DNA of 64,000 nt from Larix kaempferi (taxonomy: Eukaryota; Streptophyta; Pinopsida; Pinales; Pinaceae), in NCBI GenBank assembly GCA_027924585.1, contig BSBM01000186.1, forward strand, positions 9,100,001 through 9,164,000. Reading direction: 5' to 3'. Shown here one piece after another: positions 23,440-34,749 of the stretch (its first letter is position 1; each line of letters begins with the position of its first letter). The notes below the pieces were generated by a model. It did no database searches. It was not told the DNA's origin and worked only from the letters and a program-made list of their open reading frames with translations. The position numbers were made by a program, and so were the translations under genes.

Positions 23440-26400
23440 ATGGCCAAAGGTGGCAAGAGAAAGTCAAAGGCAACTAACGAAAGCACAAGAGTAGAAACTA
23501 CATTCCAGGATACCAAGTACACCACAGGCATGCCTCCAGAAGTAAACTGGGGAGACGTATACCGTATGATAAGAGATTAGGACTTCCCTGAAGCTCTTCT
23601 TGAGGAAGAATATTTATATCAGAACATCAGAAACTCTTGTATATCCAAGGCAGCCACACGTCCAGAGCTCTTCCCATGCGCGGAAGTAATTGGATGGATT
23701 TTGCAGCATGCGAACACCGAGACAAGAGCTATAGCAGGCAGCAAAGGAAAAGCTTTTGCCTCATTTCACCCATCCTATATCTCAACGGCTTACAAGTTGC
23801 CCAAAGCCCAGTAGCGGCTTGATGATGCATGGTTGGAAGAGATCCAGATGGATAATCTAGAGATGGCTAGGAAGCTGTTAATTTCAGGCAAACAAATCAG
23901 AAAAAAGGATAGTGAGGAGTACAAGGTTCAGAATCTGAGGCCCCCTTTCAGACTGATCGCTCTCATGCTGAGCAGAATCTTCGGAAGACCCAATGGGATG
24001 ATGTTCGTGCTGCAATGGGTTCCCATCATCCACTACATAGCTTTCAAAGGGACAATTTTCAACTGGGCTGATATTCTCTCAGACAGCCTGTCATCAGCTA
24101 TAATCCTTGCACGAGAAGGGTTAGTAGAGCGGAAGGCAGAATGTTATATGGCATCTTACTTGATAGATTGTATTGTGGTGAAATGCCCCTTTCCCAAGTT
24201 GGGATGCATATGGAACTCGGCGGATAACTCAGTGTTCATCGCCTACAAAATCTTTTGGGCTCAGAATTACAAAAGGCATTACAAACTCATTTGTGAGGAG
24301 TTTATCATGCCCCTATATGAATTAATGTTTAATGAAGAACCCAACTGCCTATCTGAGAACGCCATGGAAGTTTTGGAAAAATATGGTGATTTCTATTTTT
24401 CGCCATAAGATACCTACATAAGAATGTACGGAGGCTCCAAATCCCCGTATATCCTACCTAGGTATGCTACGGATTATATAGTCCACAAGGAGGTAGTAAG
24501 ACAGGTATTCATTGATGGAATTGGTCGTACCTTGTATAAGGCCAAGAAGGCTTCCTTCTCGCCTTTACCATTTTATGTTGGGGCCTACAAATTTTCAAAA
24601 AGCACGACGGCAGAAGATTTTGTCGTAGAGTTGAAAAGCTTTCATTTTGGGGAAATGATTTTTCACAGAAATGATCGACAAGGCAAAGCTGCCCAACATT
24701 GCAAAGAAATCTCCACTCCCTTTGAATATGCTAACTATTATGATCAAGATGATGAAGTATATAGAGGGGTTAGCAATATGACTGAGCTACGGATTTGTCA
24801 ACTTGGCAAAGGAGGAGCCAGCTCGAGCTCTAATGTTGTGGAGAAAATAGATCAGCAACGAGAAAAGGGTACCTTGGGGACTGCTGAGGCTCTTTCGAAA
24901 GAAGAACAAAGGCTCCAGGAACAAGCCAAGAAAATCCAAGAGGAAGCTAAGAAAAGAATCAACAAGCAAAAGAGGATAAACTCCGAGAAGAAGAGACTTT
25001 AAGAGCCCAAGCAGCTGAAGCTGAAGCAAAGAGGATTCAAGAAGAAGAGAGGATCAGATTAGAAAGAAATGCGAAGTAGGAAGAAGATGACACACTAAGA
25101 AGGGAGCAGGAGGAAGAGGCACAAAGAAAAGAAGAAGAAGAAAAGAAATCCAAAGAGGATGTTGACCCCAAAACCCCAACAACACAAGACGTGGATATGA
25201 ATTCTCCCATAAGAAACCTTCCACTCGTCTCGTTTACACCATCCAATAATAGCAAGGTGTCCCAATGGGATAAGTTCACTTATAACAAAAAGAGGAAATC
25301 CATTGTTAAAGAAACAGTGACTAGGATGAAGAGGCCTTTTCAACCAGATATTATCACCAGGCATGAAACCACAGTCATGCAAGGTACCCAACATGACCCC
25401 CAACTCATGGCTTCTATTTCTGTGTCCGTTGTTCTAGCAATCGCCGACAATGTCAAAGAGCAAAATTATACAAATTTGATGATCGAAAAGAATGATGTTC
25501 TCACATCTCAAAAGGAAGAATTAAATGAAACGCTTCAACAGCTGGAAGCTGATAGGAGAGCTTTGGCAATGCAAGTAAGGGTTTTAGAGGTAGAAAAGAG
25601 AGAACTTGAAGATAAAAACCTGAAGCTTGAATCATAGAAGTTTGACAATGTTCAGCAGATCGACGACCTGAAGGAACACATGGAAAAGTTGCAAGAAGGC
25701 AACGAATTGTTAGAACGACAATTGGAACTAGCAAACAACAAAATGGGAGACATTAGCCCCTTCCACGAGCAAGCCTGTGAGATAATAAGAAGGACCTACG
25801 GCTTCCAAGAACTTCTATCAGAGGAAATCTACAAATTAAAGGCAATAATGGTCAAGCTAAAGGAAATCAATGTCGAAGCCACCAGGGTCAGGAGGAAGCA
25901 TGCACGCATCAGTGGAGAGATTAAGAAACACATTGAGTGGAGAGAAGGGAAATCAGAGTTCCCGGCAACTCTTCCCCTTAAGTCTGTTGTTGAATACAAA
26001 GCAGATGTGTGCACCTTGGATTATTCTAAGGATTGCGGAGTAAAACTGGCCACCGTAACCTTATCTACTTATGAACGGTGTAAGAGTTTGTATTCTAAGA
26101 TACAGACGACACAGGAAATTTGTCAGATGGTCATGCCCCAGAGGATAGAAGAATTCCCAGATAGAGCACAACGTTTATTCGACCTGAATGAGGGGCTCAA
26201 GGCAGAAAGCGAAAATGCGCAGAAGCTGAACTCTTGACCAAAGAAGACTTGCACCAATTTATCAGCCAGGCTGCCATTCATAAACACTTGTTAGAAGAAA
26301 GTCTCCGATCTACTGTGGCAGAAATGATTACCCTAGCCGAGGAGCTTCTCAAGTAAGAAGTGTCTCTCAGATTTATGATTCCCTTGGTTGGAGTAAATAT

Positions 26401-26504
26401 TGTAAAGGAAGCAAATCAGTGGGGAAATTACATAGCGGAGGTAGACAAAGCACTGGCAGCCAACCAAGCTTCGAGCTCAGAAAGTTTCCAGTTGCTGCAG
26501 TAGC
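23440..26504 (+). pseudogene. Antisense gene A: unknown coiled-coil protein
   Basis: The start is ATG 23440 (MAKGGKRKSKATNES). One frame runs to about 24990 with stops TAG 23578-23580, TAG near 23811 and TAA 24406-24408. After a frameshift the next frame runs from about 25005 to 26237 with stops near 25076 and 25635, and a further shift carries homologous-looking helix sequence to TAG 26502-26504. The N-terminal about 480 codons look globular, with hydrophobic helices (for example PPFRLIALMLSRIFGRPNG). The C-terminal half is Glu/Lys/Gln-rich coiled coil, with a nuclear-import-like KKRK block near 25290. I do not recognise the family. Unknown N-terminal domains of this sort occur in extra ORFs of long plant Ty3 elements, which is a general parallel and not an identification. 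Opposite in strand to gag-pol, with its own TATA box and intron, it appears to be an independent transcription unit. Confidence 0.6.
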
Positions 26505-28740
26505 GTTAATTTTAGAAGAAGCGCCCAAGTCAACAAAAGAGCCAGCCCAAGGATAGCTCGTATTTGCTAACGTCTGATTGATGAGAGTCAGCGTGCCTCT
26601 TTGGTTTCTATTTTATGTGTATACCTTTGAATTATTAAAAAAGACATTTGGGTTTTAACTTCGGTTCTTTTTTGTAAAGTTAATTGGGATATTTCTCCTG
26701 TTTTGTAATATCAGCACTACAAGACAAATTAAGAGAATGTAAACGATTAGGGTATAGGTGGCAACTCATGGAGCATTTTGGAAAGCTATATATAGCCAGT
26801 TTAGAGACATGAAAAGGACTTTTGGTAGGTTAAAGAATTTCTTCTTGTGTATATGAACTACTTCAGCGACATGAATTGAGAAACAATTTGGACCTGTGGA
26901 AGCTGGTGCATTGTTTTGCTTTGAGTTTGTGATGAATATTTGCCGAATTATTTTGACAATTTCTATATACATTCAGTGAGATCTTTCCTGGCTTATGTGA
27001 ATTAATTCTCTGCTGTGAATGATTCTACTTCTTAGCAAAATTTCTGTACATTATGAGTGATAGAATGTTTTAATATAATCAGAGCTATCTTTGATATCAT
27101 TTATATTTCACTGAAAATGCTTTTATGGGATTTAATGGCTATCTGTTTTAACCAGTAAAGGTTACTTTCAGTTTATTACTCATGATTTTAAGTGTTGCTT
27201 CTTGCAAGGATAGGTTAATTTAGTTTTATTTAGCTTATAACAGATTCGTTTAACGCATGCATTTAGGCTAGGGCATATGCATATCATATTAAATACAAAA
27301 TATATAAATGGCGGATCGGGCCGCAATCGGTAAAATAAACAAATCTTTAAACCTCACACGGTAGCCGGAACCGTTAACCGGACGGATTCCCCACACCAAA
27401 CGGTGAGCGATTTGATTGGGATTGCTTACTGGGGAGAATCCCTAACTGATTAATGCTACGATTTTCGAGGCATCAACAAGTCGACAAGGATGAATCCGTT
27501 GAAGGAGGGCCATGATGAATCCCCCATCATCGACACGAAACACGACAAAAGATGTGTAGAGTGGATCGGATGGTATAATAATATGCGAGACTGACTCAGA
27601 GTAAATCGACATGATTGAAGGTGTACTGACTACAGATAATGGATAGTGAAAGTATTCTTGAACATGGTCATGGCATGACTTGGTAGTATTGACATGACGA
27701 GTACGACACTAACTCCTAATGCAACTGATGATGGAAGCTTTCTTTGAATGACTCAAAGGAGTAACAAGTCTCAGGAAGTAAGCAGAACTCGAAGACAAAC
27801 GGATGATCCAAGTACTGTATGCAAATGCAGATGAGTGCCATGTTCAAGAACGATTAAGTACTGCCACAGATAAAGGTGTAATACAAAAAACTTTCATTTT
27901 TCCCCATCATGAACAATGAGTGCCTCATGTGTTTTTTACGAGCTTGATGAGGGTAACCAGATGCTCGGTATAGCTCATCTCATAGATGAGTCCAATCCCA
28001 AATATTTTCCGAACCTGGGATAGGAGGAGTTTGTCCCATGGCGGGCCCTTCAAAGTAAGAATTTAACGAGTCCATAGAAGGCAAACTCGGTCGTCATTTC
28101 ATGTTTAGAGAGTCTGAAAAGAACTAAAGAAGACTCCAACGGTTATTTTTCGTAAAGTTAGCCTCATCGCCCAAAAAAGGGTAAAACAACGCGGGAGAGG
28201 ACTCTTCCAGTCATGATTCGCTGAAGTATACCTTTTTCGTAAATAGTGCCCCCTGGTCTGAAAAATGGGTAAACTATCACCAGGAAGATGACCATTCAAA
28301 TTGTTTTACAAGCGTGAACGCGACAAGTTCGCTTGGCAATCTTTTCGTATTTCGAGAGTCTGAAAAGAGCTTAAAGATAGACTCCGGGGGGATTCCTTTT
28401 TCGTAGGGGTTTAACGAGCCCGGAAAAGCAATAAATCGTAATTCGGTAACGTATTCTCATAGTTTCAAGATCACGAGAAAGAATAAAGAGTAAGCTCACA
28501 ATCATTAAATAATTACAATCTAATGAATGAAAAGATAAATGACAAAAATTCACAAAGGGTGTTCATACCTGAGATGACCATTCCAACACGAAAATGGCAT
28601 AAAAAGACACTTAATAACTCCTGCACACTTGGAAACTAAGTCAAATAGTCAACCGAACGTTCAAATATGATAAAATCAATCCAAACTATAGCAAACGGCA
28701 TAAAGGCATCAAATATTTGAAAAAAGAATATTCCATTTTG
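26505..28740 (+). other. Spacer between antisense genes A and B
   Basis: 2.2 kb with no supported coding region. The first part should hold the 3' UTR of gene A. From about 28090 to 28440 there are diverged repeats containing GAGAGTCTGAAAAGA (28099, 28354) and TTTTTCGTA, probably the upstream promoter region of gene B. Confidence 0.5.
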
Positions 28741-28750
28741 TTTATAAATA
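28741..28750 (+). promoter_or_regulatory. TATA box of antisense gene B (PMD)
   Basis: TTTATAAATA lies 142 bases before the donor at 28883, closely matching the spacing in gene A. The same decamer occurs at 63405 upstream of the second PMD copy. Confidence 0.6.
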
Positions 28751-28882
28751 GAAATAAAAACCAAATATAGTCACCATTGTTCTATTTGCCAAATTTGGGA
28801 GAAAAAGTGCCATTTGGAGCCAAAACTTCACTTGTTGATTCCGGGAGCTACGAGCAGCCATTTCACCCATCGTCCGGAGCAG

Positions 28883-29192
28883 GTAACACTAAACTTCATC
28901 CAACATAATTGTAGTGGTTTACATTTTTTAATTTCGTTCATTTTTTTGGGTTTTGGCTTGATTTGGGAAGGGCCATTGCTCCCTCGGCTCGTCGCAGCCT
29001 ACCCTTTCGGGAACTGCGACGAGACCGAGTCGTCGCAAATGTCGCATAACTGGATTGCGACGACGTCGCACTGTTTGCAAAAATGGGGTGCGGCGACGGC
29101 AACGTCCATCCCCAAATTCAAGCCAAGCTCAAAAAAGGAACTTTTGGTGGTTGAAGTGAGTTCTAACAATGTTAAAACTCTCCTTTTGGCAG
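28883..29192 (+). other. 5' UTR intron of gene B, containing GTCGCA hairpins
   Basis: The donor is GGAGCAG|GTAACAC and the acceptor is CTCCTTTTGGCAG ending at 29192 (310 bases). The exon then reads GTTCCAAGCATCAAAAATGG. Inside are two perfect 10-bp stems: CTCGTCGCAG (28988-28997) with CTGCGACGAG (29014-29023), and GTCGTCGCAA (29029-29038) with TTGCGACGAC (29055-29064). Confidence 0.6.
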
Positions 29193-29208
29193 GTTCCAAG
29201 CATCAAAA

Positions 29209-30463
29209 ATGGTTCTGGAATGGCGAGAACGGGAGCATGAGTTGGATGATGAACAAGCTGCAAATGATCCATGATGTGTGGAAGCATTGAGGAACTGTGG
29301 GCTCCTCAAGTTCTTCGAGATTCAGGGGATGAGGTCCCAAATCCCACTATTGACCCATATGCTCCAATGCTGGGATGCGGCCCAGCAGTATTTCGTGATC
29401 GGTGAGCACGTGCTTAACATAGATGTCGAGGACATTTATTTCTTGACTGGATTGTCCCGAAGAGGGGACAATGTGCTTCTGACTAGATCACGTGGGAGTG
29501 ATTGGACTGTGGGTGACATGATCCTGCAACATTGTACTCCCAACACCATCGCTTCTAATGGGAAGATTCCCATAAAAAATGTGCGGGAACGTCCATTGCG
29601 CGCCATACTCTTCACCATTATGAGGATGGTAGAGAGCCAAGCTCCTCACTTAGCCACCACGTCACAGATGCTTTACGCAGAGGACTACATGTCTCCGAAG
29701 ATCTATAACTGGTGCAAGGGAATTCTCGCAAACATGCAAGCTCAGCTGACCAAGTGTCGGTGGGGAGAGCTCAAACAGTTTGTCTATGGTTCGATCATGA
29801 TCTCGTTCCTATTGGAACGGGTTCCCCTCTTGCGCCCTCAGGTACTACTAGATGACAGGGATCCTAGCGATCCACACATGGCCAGATGGACAGCGGTGAT
29901 GTCTTGTCATGGTGGGGGTCACATCCTCTCATATGGCACTGAGTTTTTCACTTGGCTGGAGGGCCAGTTACTAATGGTGGAGGACTTTCCGTACAATGGT
30001 ACGGATTTTAGAGATGACCCGGACTTGCCATTGCCAGAAGGAGCAGTATGGGGAGACCTTGGTAAGAACAATAAACCCTTGTACTTTTTAAGTTTTGTAC
30101 ATTTATGATTTTTTTATGTAGTGCTGACAAGTAAACAACATGTGTGTGTAGACGTGGGACCTGTACGACCGGTGGGAGTCTCTCTTCTTGCTAGGAGAGA
30201 GAGGAGATGGAGCAGTTGTGGGACCTGCAGTGCATGCCGCCATCGCAGAGATGGATGGAGTTTATGCCAACCTGAGCGGGTTGACACTAGACGTTCCTGA
30301 GCCGACGGTAGATGAGGTGTCGCGACCCATGCAGGTGTACACGGTCGGACCGACTGCACGCTTCAATGCACTGCTTCGCAGGGTTGCGAGAGTAGTTGAC
30401 TGTTTCCACTCTCAGCAGGACAGAGCTGTTAGACCACCTAGGGTTGTACGGGCCAGGCACTAG
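29209..30463 (+). pseudogene. Antisense gene B: plant mobile domain (PMD) protein
   Basis: ATG 29209 opens MVLEWREREHELDDE, meets TGA at 29272-29274, then stays open to about 30105. Residues from about 25 on match the PMD ('aminotransferase-like, plant mobile domain') pattern: ALRNCGLLKFFEI, a middle W-D-A-A-Q-Q-Y-F block and DVEDIYFLTGLSRRG. A GT-AG intron probably begins at 30062 (GGTAAG); candidate acceptors end at 30121 and 30151. The last frame (30152-30463, ending TAG) encodes WDLYDRWESLFL and a Val/Arg-rich tail, but its phase does not match the donor, so one indel or another splice site is implied. Cellular PMD proteins such as Arabidopsis MAIN/MAIL1 act in the nucleus in silencing and meristem maintenance, and PMDs are also known in plant transposons. 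Here it lies opposite to gag-pol inside a Ty3 element. Confidence 0.75.
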
Positions 30464-30479
30464 GCCTTATGTCGTTACT

Positions 30480-30705
30480 ATGTATGTACTGAGAGCTTAG
30501 ATGCCTCAGATTTTGTACTACTGAAAGCTACGAGGCTTCAGATTTTGTAGAGACTCACGAAAAGCCGTCGTGCTTCAGATTTTTGTACCAGCACTACTTT
30601 TTCGAGATATATAAATATACAGACATTTCGACGATTTATACATTATGTGTTTCAAATGGATGAATGATGTGATCTTGTTTATACGTTTGCTTATAAAATA
30701 AATTA
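30480..30705 (+). repeat. 3' UTR of gene B with three CTTCAGATTTTGTA repeats
   Basis: After the stop, the motif AGCTTAGATGCCTCAGATTTTGTAC is followed by similar copies at about 30527-30548 and 30565-30588, each ending CAGATTTT(T)GTA. Potential polyadenylation signals (AATAAA-like) occur near 30695-30702. Confidence 0.55.
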
Positions 30706-30768
30706 TTCACATGCTATGTCTACTTTCAACAATTCATGAATATTTTTATGTGTGTGCAATGTACCAAT

Positions 30769-31158
30769 CTAGGATGAAGTTGGCCATAGAATCGCAACTG
30801 TGTTAACGTCTCGTGGAATGTGCAAGTACTGAATTGACTCAAAGGACCTTTCCAGAAGACAAACTCGTTGATAAAGACGGAGTAAGGTAGGATCGCGAAT
30901 GGCGTAGGCCCGGTTAAGATGAGAGACCACTAGTTGAGAATCGAGGTGGATGACAACATGGTCCATACCCAAAGAAATGGCGTCAGTTAGGGTTCCAATG
31001 ACTGCTTGATATTCTGCAGCATTGTTGATTGCGAAACCCAGACACATTCCCCCTGAGCTGATGAGCTCTCCGGTAGGTGAATAAAGTACCTAGGCTGCCG
31101 AAGCAAAGTTGTGGGTATGCCGACAGGCGCCGTCCGCGAATCCATAACACGTTGCTAT
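30769..31158 (-). pseudogene. Additional RNase H (cellular/archaeal type) downstream of integrase
   Basis: Read on the minus strand: GFADGAC near the start, then TAG (31090-31092), then NNAAEYQAVIGTLTDAI and HLDSQLVVSHLNRAY, then a decayed end at 30769. The D (FADGA), E (AAEYQ) and D (LDSQL) are the catalytic acidic residues of plant/archaeal RNase H, distinct from the Ty3 RNase H upstream. An extra RNase H is a hallmark of plant Tat elements, where it is usually described as attached to pol. Here it lies 3' of the integrase and in another frame from it. In an intact element it would help remove RNA during reverse transcription. The TAG and the frame change make this copy non-functional. Confidence 0.8.
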
Positions 31159-31294
31159 CTGCACACGCAGACAGAACATGGTATAAGAAACGAAACAAGA
31201 CCTAAACACGCAAGAAATCAAAGCGTCACACCACAGAGAAAACACACACGCACACCATGTACAGTATATACAAAAGTACTTATGGATGAAAGAC

Positions 31295-32542
31295 TCAAGC
31301 ATAGTACCTCTTCAGGTAAATCCCATTACGGGGTTCACCCAAAGATATCCCATCATAATCTTCAAGCTCATAAGCTCCCTTCTCTAATACACGTTTCACT
31401 ATGTAAGGTCCATGCCGCATGGACTCAAACTTTCCTGCCCCCAGCTTATCATGCTTTTGATCATATGTGAGGACCAAATCTCCCTCGCTGTAGGTGCGAG
31501 GTTCGACTAACTTGTCGTATTGTGCTTTGATGCGTTTCTTATGAGCCATGTTGGCAAAAGCAGCATCTCGTCAAGTCTCGGCGAACTTAGCTAGGTAGAG
31601 GAAGCATTCTTCCTCGGCAGTAGTGTTTGGGAGAAGTTCGATGGCGAGCATGAGAGATGGAATCTCGCACTCAATGGGAAGGACCGCCTCCAATCCATAC
31701 ACTAGTTGGAAAGGAGTGAATCTGGTGGCGGTTTTAACAGGGGTTCTATAAGCCCAAAGCGCGGAGAAGAGCATGTTATGCCAATTGGCCTTGTGCGTAC
31801 CCACCATACGTTGGACCATAGTTTTCAAGACCTTGTTAATGGCCTCGACCTGTCCGTTCGACTGAGGGTAGTACAGTGTTGAGTTTTCATGGCGAAAACC
31901 CAATCTGTCGCTCAACTCGTCAACCATATGGTTCATAAAGTGTGAACCATGGTCAGTAACTATCGCTTGAGGAACTCCATACCGCGCTATTACATGGTTA
32001 AACATGAAGAGTGCGGCGGTCTTGCCGTCGTTTGTGTATGTAGGCATTGCCTCGGCCCACTTTGTAAAGTAGTCCACAACTACAATGACGTAACTATGCC
32101 CCCCGACCGAGGTAGGCTTACAATGCATAAAATCAATGCCCCATTTAGCGAAGGGGCCAACGGCAATAACCGGGTGTAACAAGGCGGGATGGGTGCGCTT
32201 TTTCGTATGAAAATGTTGACATGGAGGACATTTTTTTATGGCCTCGATACAATCTTTGAAGATAGACGGCCAATAATATCCTACGCGCAAAATCTTCTGG
32301 GTTGTAGCCATCCCAGAGAGGCGACCGCCACATGCCCCAGCATGACAGTCATTCAGAACGCGTTCAGCCTCATCATGGGTTAGACAACGTCGAAGGATAG
32401 AATCGATGCCACGGCGGTACAAAGTATCACTGATAATCAGGTAATATTTTGCATGGTGGCGTATTCGACGACCATCGTCACGAGACAATTCAAGGGTTGA
32501 AACGTTGGGGTTTGAAGATACAATGTGATATCTCCATACCAC
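31295..32542 (-). pseudogene. Gypsy integrase
   Basis: Starts at about 32542 after a frameshift from RNase H. A zinc-binding H/C region spans about 32230-32410 (ending C-P-P-C). The core has the first Asp in WGIDFM, the second in VTDHGSHF and the Glu in YYPQSNGQVEAINK, i.e. a complete D,D,E set. An in-frame TGA lies at 31571-31573. Beyond it the C-terminal GPY/F-type domain (HGPYIVKRVLEKGAYEL) ends with YLKRYYA and stop at 31295. The enzyme would insert element DNA with a 5-bp stagger, in agreement with the CCTAC duplication. Confidence 0.9.
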
Positions 32543-34740
32543 GGATCAGACGTACTGATAAGAAACAATAACTCATCTGGAAACGAGTCATTGGGCTTAG
32601 ATTCTGCATCAATACGGGGAAGGTCGCAGATGAGCTCAACAAACACCAAAGACTTTTTCGACTTAGCTTTTTCGAAAAGAAGATCGAATTCTTGCAGTAT
32701 CACAATCCAACGTGAATACTTGCCCCCAAGCACCTGACGAGTCAAAACGTGGTACATGGGGTTCGAATCAGCGATGATAGTGGTGGTGTGGAGCAAAATG
32801 TAATGACGAAACTTCTGCACGGCAATGACTGCCGCGAGAGCGAGCTTCTCAACATGTGAATAGCGAGTTTCAGTGTCAATGAGACCTTTGCTGGCATAGT
32901 ATATCACATGTTCTTGGGCGTTCTGGTCTTCTTGTACCAAAACCATGGCGATAGTGGTGTCGGAAGTTGAGAGATATAAAATGTAATCTCGGTAGTAATT
33001 CGGCGGTTAGATCACAAGGGCATGCGTGATGGCATGTTTTAAACTTTTGAAAGATTGTTGAGCTTGATCGTCCCAAATGAACGGGACGTCCTTTTTCCTC
33101 AACCTCATATAACCCTACGTCTTTTGTGCGAAATTACAGACAAAACGCCTTAAATAAGCCGCACATCCTTGCAGACTCTGAAGTTCCGTAATGTTGGTTG
33201 GAGGTGGAAAAGCGACAATAGCTTCTACCTTCAAGGGATCAATGCGGATCCCGTCTTTCGAGACGATGAACCCTAAGAGGTGTCCAGACTCGACACAAAA
33301 AATACACTTATCAGGATTCAAACGGATATTGTACTGTCTGCATCTGAGGAAAACGGCCGTCAGATGATCTAAGTGGAACTCACACTACTTCGAGTGGGCA
33401 GGGAGGTCATCCAAGTAAGGTTCCACAAAATCCTTCACATCGTGGAGAGTGTACGACATGGCCCACTGGAATGTAGCACCAGTGTTTTTAAGACCAAACG
33501 GAAGTTTACGATATGCAAACGTTCCCCAAGGGCAGATGAATGCAGTCTTGTGTTGGTCGGCGGGGTGGATCTCAATTTGGTTGTATCCAGAAAAGCCATC
33601 CATGAATAAAAAAATGACACTTCCAGCACAATTGTCGATAATCTGGTCAATAAAGGGAGTCGGGTAGTTGTTCTTGGGACAAGCTTTGTTAAGATCCCGA
33701 TAGTCGACACAGACGCGAATGGTGCCTTGTTTTTTAGTAACAGGGATGACGTTTGAGACCCATTCTGTCAATGGGGCAGGATAGATGAAGCCGGCCTTCA
33801 AGAGTTTCTCAATCTCAGCCTTGATTGCCGCAGTCTTCCAAGGGTGTACCGGTCGCAGCTTTTGGTGGACAGGTTTGATGTCGGGATAGGTTTTAATCTC
33901 ATGTAAAACAATGGAGGGGTCTATCCCAGGCATCTCCTCGTAGGTCCAAACGAAAACGTCTCGAAATCGCTTGAATAAGGTCGTACAAGCAATGACTTCT
34001 TCAGGGGAACACTTCTGGCCTAAATGAATGTGTTCCACTACACTAAGGGTAACCAAAATGTCTATCGAGGTGGTGGGTTTGATGTTGACAAGGTTGCCTT
34101 CGGAGTCCGTTTGACACGTAAGTATCGTGGACTGAGACCCAGAATAGATATCCGGTGTCACGATGGTGTGAATGTTGTTCTCTACAATATCCGGCATAGG
34201 AAAAGAAGACGAACGATGATGGAGGTCTTCCCATGGAGGATCATCTGCGCTCATGATTTCCATAATGGACTCGTCAGAAGGAAAAGTCCATAGCAGAGGA
34301 TCGGATGATGTCCGTCGTAGAGAATAGGAAATGGAGGCCACAGTTAAGTGGTCCTCATGCGCTGATTGGATAGCCTCGTACATGAGTTCAGCGGGTGATA
34401 GAGGCATAATGTCTCCAATCAGGTGTGTGGTGGCTTCATCAGGTACAAGCCATGAATCAATGGAGTTGGGGATAGATGTAGTCTGTGAGGAGATCATGTT
34501 CACCGTAGCAACATGATTTGGGGGATCAAAAGTAGGAAAGACGCCCATAAGGGATGAATCCTTAAGGAGGCCAACCCCCACACTCTCATACTTCTGCGAA
34601 GATTGTCCAATGGAAGGAACATTATCACCGGGGTGAGAAGTGGTGTCAGGCATGCAGAAATCCAATTGGTCGACTGTGACAATTCGGCCTTGATGGGGGA
34701 ATTGTACTATGCGGAAGACAGATGATGCGACCGCAGTCAT
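32437..34740 (-). pseudogene. Gypsy reverse transcriptase and RNase H
   Basis: This continues the protease frame after a TAG at 34750. RT blocks from about 33850: IEKLLKAGFIYPAP, VCVDYRDLNKACPKN, LFMDGFSGYNQIEIHP, FAYRKLPFGLKNTGATFQ and the catalytic YLDD near 33395. A stop follows at 33385, then the thumb (GFIVSKDGIRIDP, 33321-33115), and after more stops the Ty3-type RNase H (VIYYASKGLIDTETRYS, 32946-32500). The acidic residues of RT (MDG, YLDD) are retained, while at least three stops and a frameshift near 32530 break the frame. I attribute these to age. Confidence 0.9.
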
Positions 34741-34749
34741 GGCGTAAAA

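Noticed and set aside
31158-31310. A GT-AG intron that would splice integrase (YLKR|GT at about 31308) to the second RNase H (acceptor CAG before ATAGCAACG).
   Set aside because: The phases do not fit. The donor leaves two bases, and joining them to the acceptor gives an immediate TAG. Without transcript data I do not claim it.
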